Shown here in pieces: positions 50,760 to 61,467 of a DNA stretch of 64,000 nucleotides. Source of the DNA: Acytostelium subglobosum LB1 (taxonomy: Eukaryota > Evosea > Eumycetozoa > Acytosteliales > Acytosteliaceae). Below the pieces are notes generated by a model, which worked only from the letters and a program-made list of their open reading frames with translations, searched no databases and was not told the DNA's origin. The DNA lies in contig NW_012236499.1 of the NCBI RefSeq assembly GCF_000787575.1, positions 62,001-126,000 on the forward strand, read 5' to 3'. Each line of letters opens with the position of its first letter. Within the stretch, counting starts at the first letter, position 1. A program made the position numbers and the translations under genes.

Positions 50760-52227
50760 TAATAACAGTATCCAATTAATCCCATCCATCCATCTTTTTT
50801 TCCGATCGCTTCATCCTCCGATCATTCATTCAATCAATCAATCAGATTAGGCAGCCATTCGACAAGGGTTTGCCATCCCATCCCATCCATCCATCCGGAC
50901 GTCCACTCAATCAAATAAACAAAGACCATACTTATACCAAACAATCGATTTATTAATCAGTCCAGCCATCAAATAAGGCAACACAATCAAATGGGTAGTG
51001 GTAAACATTTGGTTCCTGTGTGTGTGAAGATGCAAGTGATGATGAAGATGATGACACACCACACCACACGATGCAAATGTAACATCATCGGTGATCAAAT
51101 TGTTTACCACTAACCCATTGAATGAGTTGTAACTTTAACTTGCACGAAAGAACGAAACGAAAAGAATTAGGGAGATCAAGTATAGTCCCGAAAGTGCAAA
51201 GATACATTGTGTGTATTAATCAATCACATCCGAAGGAGGAGGAGTCTTGGGTTCTAATGTCGACTAATATTATGAGTGAGGTGGTCAACATTTTAATGTC
51301 ATCATTGGTAATTGGATGGTCATCACCTCATCACAATCGGTGAAGTGAAGAGAACCCACCCAGGTTGTAGTACCTGACCAACCGAGCGACCGACCGATCG
51401 GTCACACAAGATGGTGTTGGTTCGTGTCATCACAATCGTTCAACCAACCATCCACCATCACCCATTGATGGTGGTGGGTCAAGTTGAGTTGAGTTAACAA
51501 ATCACGTGGCTTTCGATTTGTGAATCGGAAAAGTGATCACTTTGCGCTACTACTATTGTGTGCTTATTATTACAACAACAACAATACAAATGAGTAGTTT
51601 ATAGTAATACTTGTACCATTGTGTACACATCTAGATCACGAATGGGCGAGGAACCCAATGAAGGACCTCATTCGTGTTCAAAAAAAAACTCAAAAGATAT
51701 TTGATGGATAAAATTTTATCCGAGAATCAGGCCTTCGACCCCACAAACCATAAACTAATCTTTGCAGCCCACTCTAAAGTGAGTGATTGATGAGTGAGTG
51801 AGGGGTGGGTGATGGGAAGTTTGATGGCTCATTTCATCCACCCACCATCCAAGTCGAAATGAGTGAGTTCCTGATGGTTTAAGTCGCTGTCACTCACATC
51901 CATCACGTCCATCACATCACATCCCATTCACCCACAACAACAATATGACCAACCACTCACGGCGCCGGCTGGTAAACAATACTTGAACAATAACAACGAC
52001 TCTGCAAAGGACCTACTTCGCCATTTCGGCCGATGGGACCTGATCAAAGATGCCTCGCTTGCATCCCCCTACTACGTTCATTCATCCAATCATGTCCGAC
52101 ACCCCATCACTGTTCCTTTGCTTCAAAGACGACTCTCCCATCCATCATCTCCTACTCACTGATAAATGTTGAATGAATGAATAACTTCACGCGCTACACA
52201 AGTGTCTCCGCCAGGCGGAGAGCGACA

Positions 52228-52240
52228 GTGTGGGTGGGGG
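52228..52240 (+). promoter_or_regulatory. G-box-like element
   Basis: GTGTGGGTGGGGG resembles the G/T-rich G-box bound by GBF in D. discoideum cotB/CP2-type promoters. It lies about 2.3 kb before the GBF start. Match by eye only. Confidence 0.3.
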
Positions 52241-53020
52241 CTTGGGTAAGGGTCCACTTATTTATCCCTTTTATGTTGACAATCTATTCCTTTATTCGTT
52301 GGATATCATATCATACCATCTTCATTCATTCATTAACATTATATTCATCTCGTCGTCGTTATAACAGGTACAATATACGTATCAACAACATATTTTATAT
52401 TTATTTATTTATTTATTTATTTATTATTTATTCCATCCTCCACCCCCTTCCCCATCAATCACTCACTCACCCAACATCATCAACCCAACTCAATCAACAT
52501 CATTGTACATACCTTCAGTTTGTCAACTTCTTCTTCCTCTTCTTCCTCCTCCACTTCCCTTCATTCTTCTTCCTCTTCCACTCAATCAATCAATCAATTA
52601 ATTTCTCAATTCATCCAACCCTGCCCTACCCTACCCTAACCTGCCCTACCCTACCCCAACTTGTCCATAACATCAGACACTTCCATCCAAATCCACAAGT
52701 TCCGTAAGTGTTGTTGCCAATAATAACATCAATCTCTAAACTACCTTATTCAATCAACTTCCCTCCCTTGGAAACTACCATACTTCACTTTATGTCCTCC
52801 ACTCACTCAATCGATCAATCAAACTCAAACAACTCAACATACACCCATCCACCCATCCATCCATCATCAATTACTTATTGTGTATCATCCATTCGTCCAT
52901 TCAAACACCCAAATCATAATTTATCCACTTTATTCCATCCCATCTTTGACTGACTTGCCTGACTTATTGACTCGCTCTGTCGAGTCGTCGTTGGGATGTG
53001 GGTAAAGGTGTGTTGTGGCG

Positions 53021-53038
53021 ACACACCCACAACCCACC
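53021..53038 (-). promoter_or_regulatory. G-box/CAE-like element
   Basis: ACACACCCACAACCCACC is CA-rich like the CA-rich elements and reverse G-boxes of GBF-dependent promoters, about 1.5 kb before the GBF start. Match by eye only. Confidence 0.3.
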
Positions 53039-54507
53039 ACGCAGAGGAACGACCCAACCGCGGTCTCCAATTAATAATGCCGCCACACACAGAGAGGTCT
53101 ATGACCTCCATCGATCAATTACCAAATCTAGATTTGGTATAAACGATTCCTTTAAAACTGGAGGTTGTTTAATTGGCGACATGCCTGTCCTCTTCCTCAT
53201 GTCCCAATCAAGCCATGAGCGACCTGATTTGGTCCTTCGTTGTTTATCATGCCCACTCACACGTTTTAGTTTGTTTTTAGTTAGTTTTTGTTTTTAGTTT
53301 CGTTTGGGCCGCCTGACGTGAGTGAGTGAACCTGATGGGCCTCGACGAGTGTGTGTTTCTTTGATGGATGCAAATCACGCGCCACTTGTAACCTTAGTCA
53401 CACACATAGCCACGCACACATAAATACCCCCACTCACCACCAGCAACCCGTTTGATTTCATTGACACTTGGGCTCACACTCGCCGTCCTGTCGCCTCCTC
53501 TGATGCAGCAGCGTCCTTCGCGTATAACAATAACAACAACAACAAGAAGGTCATCACCAAGCAAGCAGCAGCATCATCACCATCGCAGAAGCTGCGAACC
53601 AATCATTCAATCATTTGATTCAAGCAAACAACTTCTTGTCTTGTCCTCCTCCATCCATCTCCATCTCTACATCTCCTCTCTCTTTTGTGTGTGTGTTGTT
53701 TAGTTTATTAGTTTGTAAATGGTGTAATACCCTTCACCATCATTCAATCAATCAACTACAATCAATCAGTCAATCAGTCAAGGCCCTCAGTCCAGACCGA
53801 CACTCATCACTCATACACACATACACACTCACTCTCAAGGTCTTGACTTCATCATCATCATCAATCAACAACAGCAACAACAACCCCCACACGTCCATCC
53901 ATCCCATCTTCTCATAACCAGACACGTTTAGTCCAGAACAGAACCCCCCCTCAAACACACACATAAACATACTTCCTGATCACACACACAAACACACCCG
54001 ACACATCCTCAGCCCCGGCCCCAAGCCCATGCATCATTCAAAAGTTAAGATAGATAGATAGATGAACTAACAGTCTATTTACCATTTTATACCTATAATA
54101 TATTTCATACTTTAGCAGATATCTTATCATATTCATATTCATATTATATATATATATTATTATATACTATTTATTCAATCAATCAATCAATCAATATTTG
54201 TAAATATATATTTCAACACTGCAACAACTTCAACAACAAATCACTTGGTTCAACACATAGACATAGTCATTGTTTGTGTGCACTATATCATATCCTGAGT
54301 CCAATCAACTCAGATACCCAACCTGTTCATTATCCCTACAGCGTCCACTCATCCAACTCAATCAATCAATTAATCACTTTCCAAAAAAAAAAACAAAAAA
54401 ACAACCAAAACAATTAATTAATATATATTTACAATTATTATTTATTTATTATTATTATAACAATATATATATATATATTTATAGTATACTATACACCTAT
54501 TATTATT

Positions 54508-57236
54508 ATGGGACCAGTTGACATTAATAATCCATCTTCATCACATCACCACGTTAACTTCAATATCAAAATGTCAGCGTCACATGGAGGAGGCCATCAT
54601 GGCCACCAGCAGCCTCATCATGTAATCAAGGAAATTACAAACAATGCCAATAACGCCAATAATGATCATGGACAACATGGACATCATCAACAGCAGCAAC
54701 AACAACAACAGTCGCAACAACAACAGCATCACAACACCAAGTTTGTGTTGAACAATAAGTTCCAGGTGCCTTACAATCAGCACTGGGCTTATGCCAACAC
54801 ATCATCCAACAACGAGTCCAATTCCATTGACAAGGTATGTGTGATATGGAATGATTCCAGCCCTAGCCCCAGCCCCACCCCCACTCATACTAACACACTC
54901 ACCCACACACATAGCTCCCACTATCATTGCCAAATATCCCGTCACTGATCGGAGGCCAACATCATGCCATCCATATGCAGGGCGGTAGTAGCAGTGGTAC
55001 ATCGGGCTTTATCCAGTTTTCCCAGTTCCAACCAGAGTCTGCCACTTCCAAGCAGCACATACTGGCGGGCTGGGAGGATGGTGCCAGTGGAGGCCATCAC
55101 TCATCAGCGCCATCATCTCCAGAGTCCAGCAGCAACTCAAGCGCCACAAACACAAACAATAGTAGCAATCAATATCAGATACAACATGGAGGCTACGCGC
55201 AACCCCAATCACAGCCACAACAACAACATCAACAACAACCAAGCCACTACTCCACGCCAAACTCATCGCCCAACACATACGCAGGAGTGGCCACTGCCTC
55301 GTCGCAGGGCTACTCGACATCGACATCGAACGCGACAGCGTTTGGCCACGCACTCTCTGACGACAATGAGCGCGAGAGCAAGAGGAAGACTTCATTCAAA
55401 TCCGTTCCAACATCAGGTGGCAGCGGCGGCAACGAGCCCGTCCAGCAGCAACAACAACAGTTTGCCATCAACTACCAGCATGTGTACCAACAGCCACAGC
55501 AACAACAGCAACAGCAGCAGCAACAACAACATCAGCTACATCACGAGGCCTCGCAGCCTTCAAAAAAGATCAAGCAAACAACTACATCTGCTGCTGCCGC
55601 TGACCTGTCCACTAGCTTCTTCAATACGCCACCACCCACCATGTTTGAAACGGATCGAGTCTCCTCACTCAACTCATTCTCCACACTGCGCGCACTCACT
55701 CACGGAGAGTCGGCACCAGCACCCTCGCTGTCCATGTCGCTGCCCGCGTCGCCCATCCATCACCATCACCACCACCTTCATGGCGTCTCACCCATCATGC
55801 GTCCACTGAGCCCTGACTCGGGATCGTCGCTGCTCGCTCTGCAGCACCACCAGCCCGTGCACCAGCAGCATCAGCATCAGCAACAACACCTGCCTCAGCA
55901 GCCACCCGCGCTGGCCATGTACCACCACCACCACAACACCGCGCAATCCAACAGCGGCGGCCACATGAGCCACACTCACTACAGCGCGCCATCCTCGCCC
56001 AACCACCACCCAATCAGCCTGCCACTCTTGTTGACCGCCAGCCAGAGTCTGCCCGGCACACCCACACGCTCCGCCTCCATGGCCGACCTGTCGACCTCAT
56101 CTTCCATGCTCGTGTCGCCCATTCACCACACCCACCACACTGTGTGCAGCTGTCTTGCCGCCAAGCATGTTAAGCCCAATGGCGCCGAACCTGGCAGCAA
56201 GCCAGGCTCGCCCGGCTCGTCCAACAACACGGTCGAGTGCGAGGAATTCAACGTGCCACTCGAGTACTTTGAGGAGTGGATGGAGACCGAGGGCAAGCTG
56301 TCTGGCGTCACCTACATCAAGTCGGGCGGCAAGGTCATTGGCGCACACGCCGACCGCAAGACACTCAACCTCAAGAGCGAATACGAGAAGCCCCGCAACG
56401 GAGTCGGCATCCGCAAGACCAAGCGCGAGCTTCTCTGGACCCAGAAGTACGTGTGCTCGCGCGCCGGCGCTCCTAAGAAGAAGCCCTCGGCTGCCGCTGC
56501 CGCCGCTGCGCTCGCCAGCAGCGACGAGGAGGGCAAGGACTCCACATCCACCTCATCCCCAGTCTCCACCGCGTCGACCCCACGCAAGAAGTCCGTCTCC
56601 AAGAAGTGTGGCTGTCAGAGCCGCATCGTGATCTCTGTTTACGCCGACGACAAGTCGCTGGCGGTCGTGCGCAAGATCGCCGATCACAGCTCGCACATGA
56701 CCCCCCAGCAGCTCGAGTTGATCAAGCTCAACCAGCACCGTCACTTCTGTCTCGTGCACCAGGGCAGTCTGCTACCCCACCACCATCACCACCTCAGCCA
56801 GCCCTCCTCCTCCTCCTCTTCCTCATCACATCATATCAACGTTGTACATAACATAATCAATCATTCCAATACCAACAACAACCATCATAATGTAAACAAC
56901 AATAACAACAACAACAACATCCACACAAGCAGTGACAACATCCACTACTTCCAAACAAGTTACCAGCAGCATCAGCAGCAGCAACAACAACAGCATATGG
57001 TGGAATCATTCCACTCACCTCCTCTGATGGCTCAGCAACACCAGCACCAGCATGCCCAGCACCAGCACCAGCAGCAGCAGCAATCACCTGTGACCTTCAC
57101 AACCAACCCACCAAACTTTGGCCACCATCAGCATCAACACCAGCAACAACAACATCACACGATGGTCAAGAAGGAGCAGTTGTCCATCAGCGATCCAATT
57201 CATTATCCACCGCGTTTCAATCTCAATTCCAATTAA
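54508..57236 (+). CDS. gbfA: G-box binding factor (GBF) transcription factor
   Basis: Two exons, 54508..54834 and 54915..57236 (phase 0), give 882 residues. The N-terminal half is His/Gln/Asn/Ser low complexity. The DNA-binding region, residues about 514-727, matches D. discoideum GBF: HTVCSCLAAKH, then VECEEFNVPLEYFEEWMETE, GKLSGVTYIKSGGKVIGAHA, KYVCSRAG, KKCGCQSRIV and HRHFCLVHQG. It supplies the Cys and His residues of the two finger-like motifs. An Ala run plus acidic stretch (SAAAAAAALASSDEEGKD) splits the domain, which I take as a linker insertion. GBF is the cAMP-induced activator of post-aggregative genes and binds G-rich boxes. The tail is again Gln/His/Asn-rich and ends near a KKEQLS motif. 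The long upstream region with G-box-like sites would fit autoregulation. Confidence 0.93.
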
Positions 57237-57919
57237 TTCCAATTATCATCATTATTGTATAGAACAATTCCAATCCAATCCAATCCATTCCAATCCATGT
57301 CAATCCAATCCAATCCAATCAAAGTTGTTCTCCAGTCCATCATCATCATCATCATTCATACATACACAAACATATACACTGGTTATATGTCCATACACAA
57401 CCAAACCTTAACTTATTTAATTAATCAATAAACATACACAATCAAATACTAAGTCTTTCAAACCCTTACCCTACCCTTGCCCTAACCCTTGCCCTTACCC
57501 TAACCCTTACCCTTGCCCTAACCCTCAACCCTCACACAATTCAAAACAATCCTTCAATTTTCCTTTTTGTTCAATGTTTCAGCAAAAGCGTGTGTTTTGA
57601 AGACACTTGAACTTATTTGTTGTTTGTATAAGTTGTAGTTTATCTGTATATATATAATAATAATATATACAACATAGTGAACATTATAACATCATCATCA
57701 CCTTTATACTTATATAAATAATATAATATAGAAACCTCTTTGGTTGGTTGGTTGGATAAAGATTGATTGATTAATTGATTGATTGATTGATTGATCGATC
57801 GAATATACAACCCAAAGAANGACGGCAAACTTTGAGCAACAAAAGAAGCAGCAGCAATAGCAGCAGCAGCAGCAACAGGCAGTAGTTAGATAGTCAAGTT
57901 CAAAGCAGCATTATACCTT
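57237..57919. other. Spacer between the GBF and TRIM37-like genes
   Basis: CCAATCCAATCCAATCC runs (57268-57320), AT-rich tracts, GATTGATTGATTGATTGATC at about 57776-57796, an N at 57820, and a CAGCAGCAG repeat just before the next start. The GATT run is on the plus strand here, an exception to the sense-CAAT bias seen elsewhere. Confidence 0.5.
57461..57533 (+). repeat. Telomere-like CCCTAA/CCCTTG/CCCTTA tract
   Basis: About twelve degenerate hexamers of the C-rich strand of a TTAGGG-type repeat, 225 bp 3' of the GBF stop. It is interstitial, with genes on both sides, and of the same unit class as the intronic CCCTNN tracts. Confidence 0.7.
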
Positions 57920-60900
57920 ATGACTTCGAAGGGATCAACATTGGAATCCATTCATGATATCATAAAATGCTCCATCTGTCTTAACTCTGCGGAGAACCCT
58001 CGGTTCTGCCCCGTTTGCTCCGCCCTCTTCTGCATGCATTGCATCAATGTATGTACACCTTACATCCTTGTTGCCCTCTCCATCTCTCTCGCTTGACTAA
58101 CACACAGAGCCATCCATCATCAATCTTAGAAATGGATACAACACAATCCTACATGCCCTGCATGCAGAGGAAAATTGAACCACGATAACCTGAGCTCTAA
58201 TCTTATCGTTGCCAACATCCTCAATGTATGTTACACATCACTCATTCATTCATTCATTCATTCGATCACTCACTCATTCATTCAATCACATGATCAATCG
58301 TATCACAGGAGCTTACAAAGTCACAGGAGTATCTTCAACCGGATCATTGCACTTCACATCACTTTGACATGATATACTATTGCAACAATTGTCAAGAGTC
58401 GATATGTCCAGATTGTTATCTCTTCCAACACAAGGATCACTCAATCGAGAAGGTCTCAGTAATCTACAACAAGAACTTGGAGATAATAAGAGTCGAGGAA
58501 GAAGCACTCAAGTGAGTACTCAGGTCATTCATTCATTCATTCGTTCATTCACTGACTCGTTCAATCAAACATATATTTAGGAAGAGACAAGAGGAACTAC
58601 ATGAGCTATCATCCTTTATCGACTCTGACACCAATCAACTATATCAGAACAAGAGAGAGATTGAAGATGTCATTGATAATGTAGTAGGTGACATGAAGAC
58701 CAGACTAAACAATGAGTTTGAACAAAAGTATTCAATCATATCAAGTAAGTGTCTTACACGAATGAATGAATGAATGAATGATTGAGTTAATGACGCTAAC
58801 GCTAACGCATGCACATCATCAGGTTCACAACAGAGATTGAATGGAGAGTTGACACATATGGATGATATGTATGAACAGTTGATCAGTCATTATAAGAAGT
58901 CCCCGGGCGACTTTATACAGTCGAGCGTTCAGTTGACAAAGAACTTGCAAGAGGTGCACAAGAACTCGATACTGGAGATATACAAGCCGGTCAACACGGA
59001 TTTGACGTCAGAGATAGCGCCACCATTTGAGCATCGTCTGCTCAAACTCAACGGCTTCCTCCAGGCGCCAAAGCCATTCGCCAATCGCATCGAGTATTAT
59101 GGCACGACTTGGGAGCTGACGTGTGGCGTCGACGACGACAACCTGTTCATCAATCTGAAGCTGCTCGACACGCCCGTCGAGGCCAAGTACACGTACAGGT
59201 TCACGATCATCAATCAAAAGTCCAGCCACAACAAAGTGTACGAGTCGTCGTTCCCCCTGCACATCGGCAAGTCGTTGCTCATCCCCAACTACTCGACGAA
59301 GGATCTGCTGATCGAGGATGGCTACCTGCTGCCCGAGAAGGACATCCTGCTGCTGCAGTTCTCGTTCAAGCCGCTCAACTTTTGTCACCTGACCAACGAC
59401 CTCAAGTACTACATCACAATGTTGGAGACACAGAACAGCATGCTGCGCAGACATCAGCAGCACTCTCATTCACACTCGCACTTCTCTGGAGGTGGCAGTG
59501 GCAGTAGCAGCAGGCTGGCGAGCTCTTACGATGTGGACCGATCGCCTGGCGTCATCACTGACGAAGAGTACTTTGGCGACGATGAGAAGGAGTCTGCGCC
59601 CAAGCCTCAGCGTCCAGCCAAGCGATCCAGACGCAGTCCTACCGCATCACTCTATCTCAATTTAAAGTATAGTGAGGATGATGACTTTGATGACTTTGAC
59701 GAGGAACAGGCTGTTGATCAGATTGATGATGACCATGATGATGATGACGACGACGATGATGAGGATGACGATGAGTCGTCCACTTCATCTTCCTCATACT
59801 CTGATGATCAACAACAATCAATCTCTGGCACAGAGAGCGAGGAGTTGAACGTCAAGCCCACCTACTCATACAAGTCAGTCTATGGCTACAAGCGTACAGG
59901 CATCAGCAGTAGTGGTGGCAGCAGTGGCGGTAACAAGAGTAGCAGCAACAGCATTGGCAACAGCATTGGCAACAGCATTAGCAACAGCATTAGCAATAGT
60001 AGTAGCAGTAGTATAATCAACTCCAATCATCTAGACCTTGTAAATAGTAGTTGTCAAATAGATCTAGACAGTATAGACATAATCAACAATATCAATGGCG
60101 GTAATAACAACAACAGCAACAATAGTAGTGGCGGTGGCAATGGCGATGGCAATGACGACAGCGACATTCTAAACAATGACAGTATAGCTTCACAATGGGA
60201 CCTACAGTCCCAATTCAACTCCTTAAACCTAGGGTATGTATATCATCACTATCACTCAATCACAATCAATCAAACATCTGACTCACTCAATCAATCAATT
60301 AGCGGAAAGTGGCGGTATGATTACCACAGACACAACAACAACAACAACAATGAGAGTAGCGATAACAACAACAACAATAATAATAGTAGCAGGAGCAAGT
60401 TCAACTATCTATCAGAGATTGACGATAGCATTCGCATCCTGGACCAGTCTCATGAGAACACTGAGAACGAGATGGGCTATGAGGAGATGGAACCGATTCC
60501 ACCAATCATCATACCGCCCACCTCTCCCATCACCAAGACCAAGACATCTACCTCGCGAGCACCAAGATTACCACCTCGTCCACAACTTCTCACCTCTGCC
60601 AACATCGATGATCAAGTGGATGATGTAGAGGAAGACAACAACGACCAAGATGAGGACGAGGATGATGAAGATGATCAAGGAGATGACGAGATGCCTGACC
60701 ACTATGATGTATCGAACGAAGAAGTGGACAATGAGGATGATAACGATGATGATGAACAACAGAGTCACAGTGACAATGCGGACCAGGATGAGGATGATGA
60801 AGAGATAATCTATAGCGAAGACAACACTCATGAAGATTATGATATTGAACCATTCGACTCTGACGTTGAGTTCCAACCGTATAATGAGGACGAAGAGATA

Positions 60901-61107
60901 TACATCGATCCTACACATCTATCAATATTCAATGTCAGTCCTACACTTGTTGGACACTTCAAACAGCAGAGCAGTGGCAGTGGTAGTAGTAACTCACCAC
61001 CATCATCATCAGCACCACCTCAACTCAATCATTCCTCAACCTTCCCGTCCACCATTCCTTCCATCCCCTCCTCCCCTTCTTCCTCCAACTTGTCTCATCA
61101 CGTCTGA
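57920..61107 (+). CDS. TRIM37-type RING/B-box/coiled-coil/MATH E3 ubiquitin ligase
   Basis: Six exons, 57920..58048, 58130..58225, 58309..58511, 58581..58744, 58823..60233 and 60303..61107, give 935 residues. A RING finger (IIKCSICLNSAENPRFCPVC, then CMHCINKWIQHNPTCPACRG) spans residues 14-60. A B-box (CTSHHFDMIYYCNNCQESIC) and a coiled coil follow. The MATH domain lies at about 282-400 (YTYRFTIINQKSSHNK...ITMLETQ). The order and the linker between coiled coil and MATH (LQEVHKN...DLTSEIAPPF) closely match animal TRIM37, a ubiquitin ligase acting in chromatin and centrosome control. The remaining half is acidic Asp/Glu, Ser and Asn low complexity. The last intron is 69 nt, a multiple of three with no in-frame stop, so its retention gives 958 residues. 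Confidence 0.9.
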
Positions 61108-61270
61108 AGTCAGATGTGCTCTACCTCCTCCTCTTCCTTCCTTTTTTTTCCAACCTCACTCAATCAATCAATCAACTTACATACATAACAACACCAATTC
61201 ATTCAATAAATGATGATGTCTTTTTTATTTATTTAGATTATTATTATTCAATCAATTAGATCAGACTTTT
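61108..61270. other. Three-prime flank of the TRIM37-like gene
   Basis: AATAAA at 61205-61210 and TTTTTT/TATTTATTTA tracts suit 3' end formation. No other feature seen. Confidence 0.5.
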
Positions 61271-61309
61271 AACCCATAAATCAAAATTGAAACCAAAAAT
61301 CGAGATATA
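61271..61309 (+). promoter_or_regulatory. Candidate external Pol III promoter of tRNA-Sec
   Basis: AACCCATAAA at 61271-61280 lies about 60 bp before the mature tRNA start. As I recall, it matches the Dictyostelium upstream sequence element (DUSE, core CCCATAA) found before snRNA and class I RNA genes. GATATA at 61304-61309 lies about 30 bp before the start, the place of a TATA box. Vertebrate tRNA-Sec genes also use a PSE plus TATA. The assignment is by position and motif only. Confidence 0.5.
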
Positions 61310-61337
61310 CAATTGTGATTGGTGGGAGTGTGTGATT

Positions 61338-61424
61338 GCTGGGATGATCTACCATGGGTGGTGGCTAAGACTTCAAATCTTAGGCTCCCGAGAGGGAGAG
61401 GGGTTCGATTCCTCCTTTCTAGCG
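61338..61424 (+). tRNA. tRNA-Sec: Selenocysteine tRNA, anticodon TCA
   Basis: 87 nt that fold as a eukaryotic tRNA-Sec. The acceptor pairs nt 1-9 with 78-86, with two G-U pairs and the U-U mismatch also found in human tRNA-Sec. The D arm has a 6-bp stem (12-17/22-27) and a 4-nt loop. The anticodon stem is 6 bp with loop CTTCAAA and TCA at 61373-61375. The long variable arm is CTCCC-GAGA-GGGAG. The T arm has a 4-bp stem (GGGG/CCTC) and loop TTCGATT, and the discriminator is G. The 9+4 acceptor/T-stem layout and 6-bp D stem separate it from serine tRNAs. It is charged with Ser and converted to Sec through PSTK and SepSecS, and decodes UGA in selenoprotein mRNAs. A TTTT at about 61482 could terminate transcription. 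Confidence 0.94.
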
Positions 61425-61467
61425 TCAATCGTCGTCAAACGTAGGTGGGATTATTCCACCCTTTTAT

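Larger units (their letters stand above)
50760..54507. other. Long gene-free region upstream of the GBF gene
   Basis: 3.7 kb without a convincing gene. A 176-codon frame at 52177..52707 is only translated TTTATTTATTTA and CAATC repeats. The region has a CCCTACCCTACCCTAACC tract near 52624-52660, many CATCCATCCATC and TTCATTCATTC runs, TATATATA tracts near 54145 and 54460, and an A-rich stretch at 54380-54400. Such length suggests a complex promoter and long leader for the developmental regulator downstream. Confidence 0.55.

Noticed and set aside
52177-52707. 176-codon plus frame upstream of the GBF gene
   Set aside because: Consists mostly of translated TTTA and CAATC repeats; no domain or signal peptide.
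61380-61420. tRNA at 61338 read as a serine or leucine tRNA because of its long variable arm
   Set aside because: Anticodon is TCA, the D stem has 6 bp with a 4-nt loop, and the acceptor/T-stem layout is 9+4, which fits only eukaryotic tRNA-Sec.
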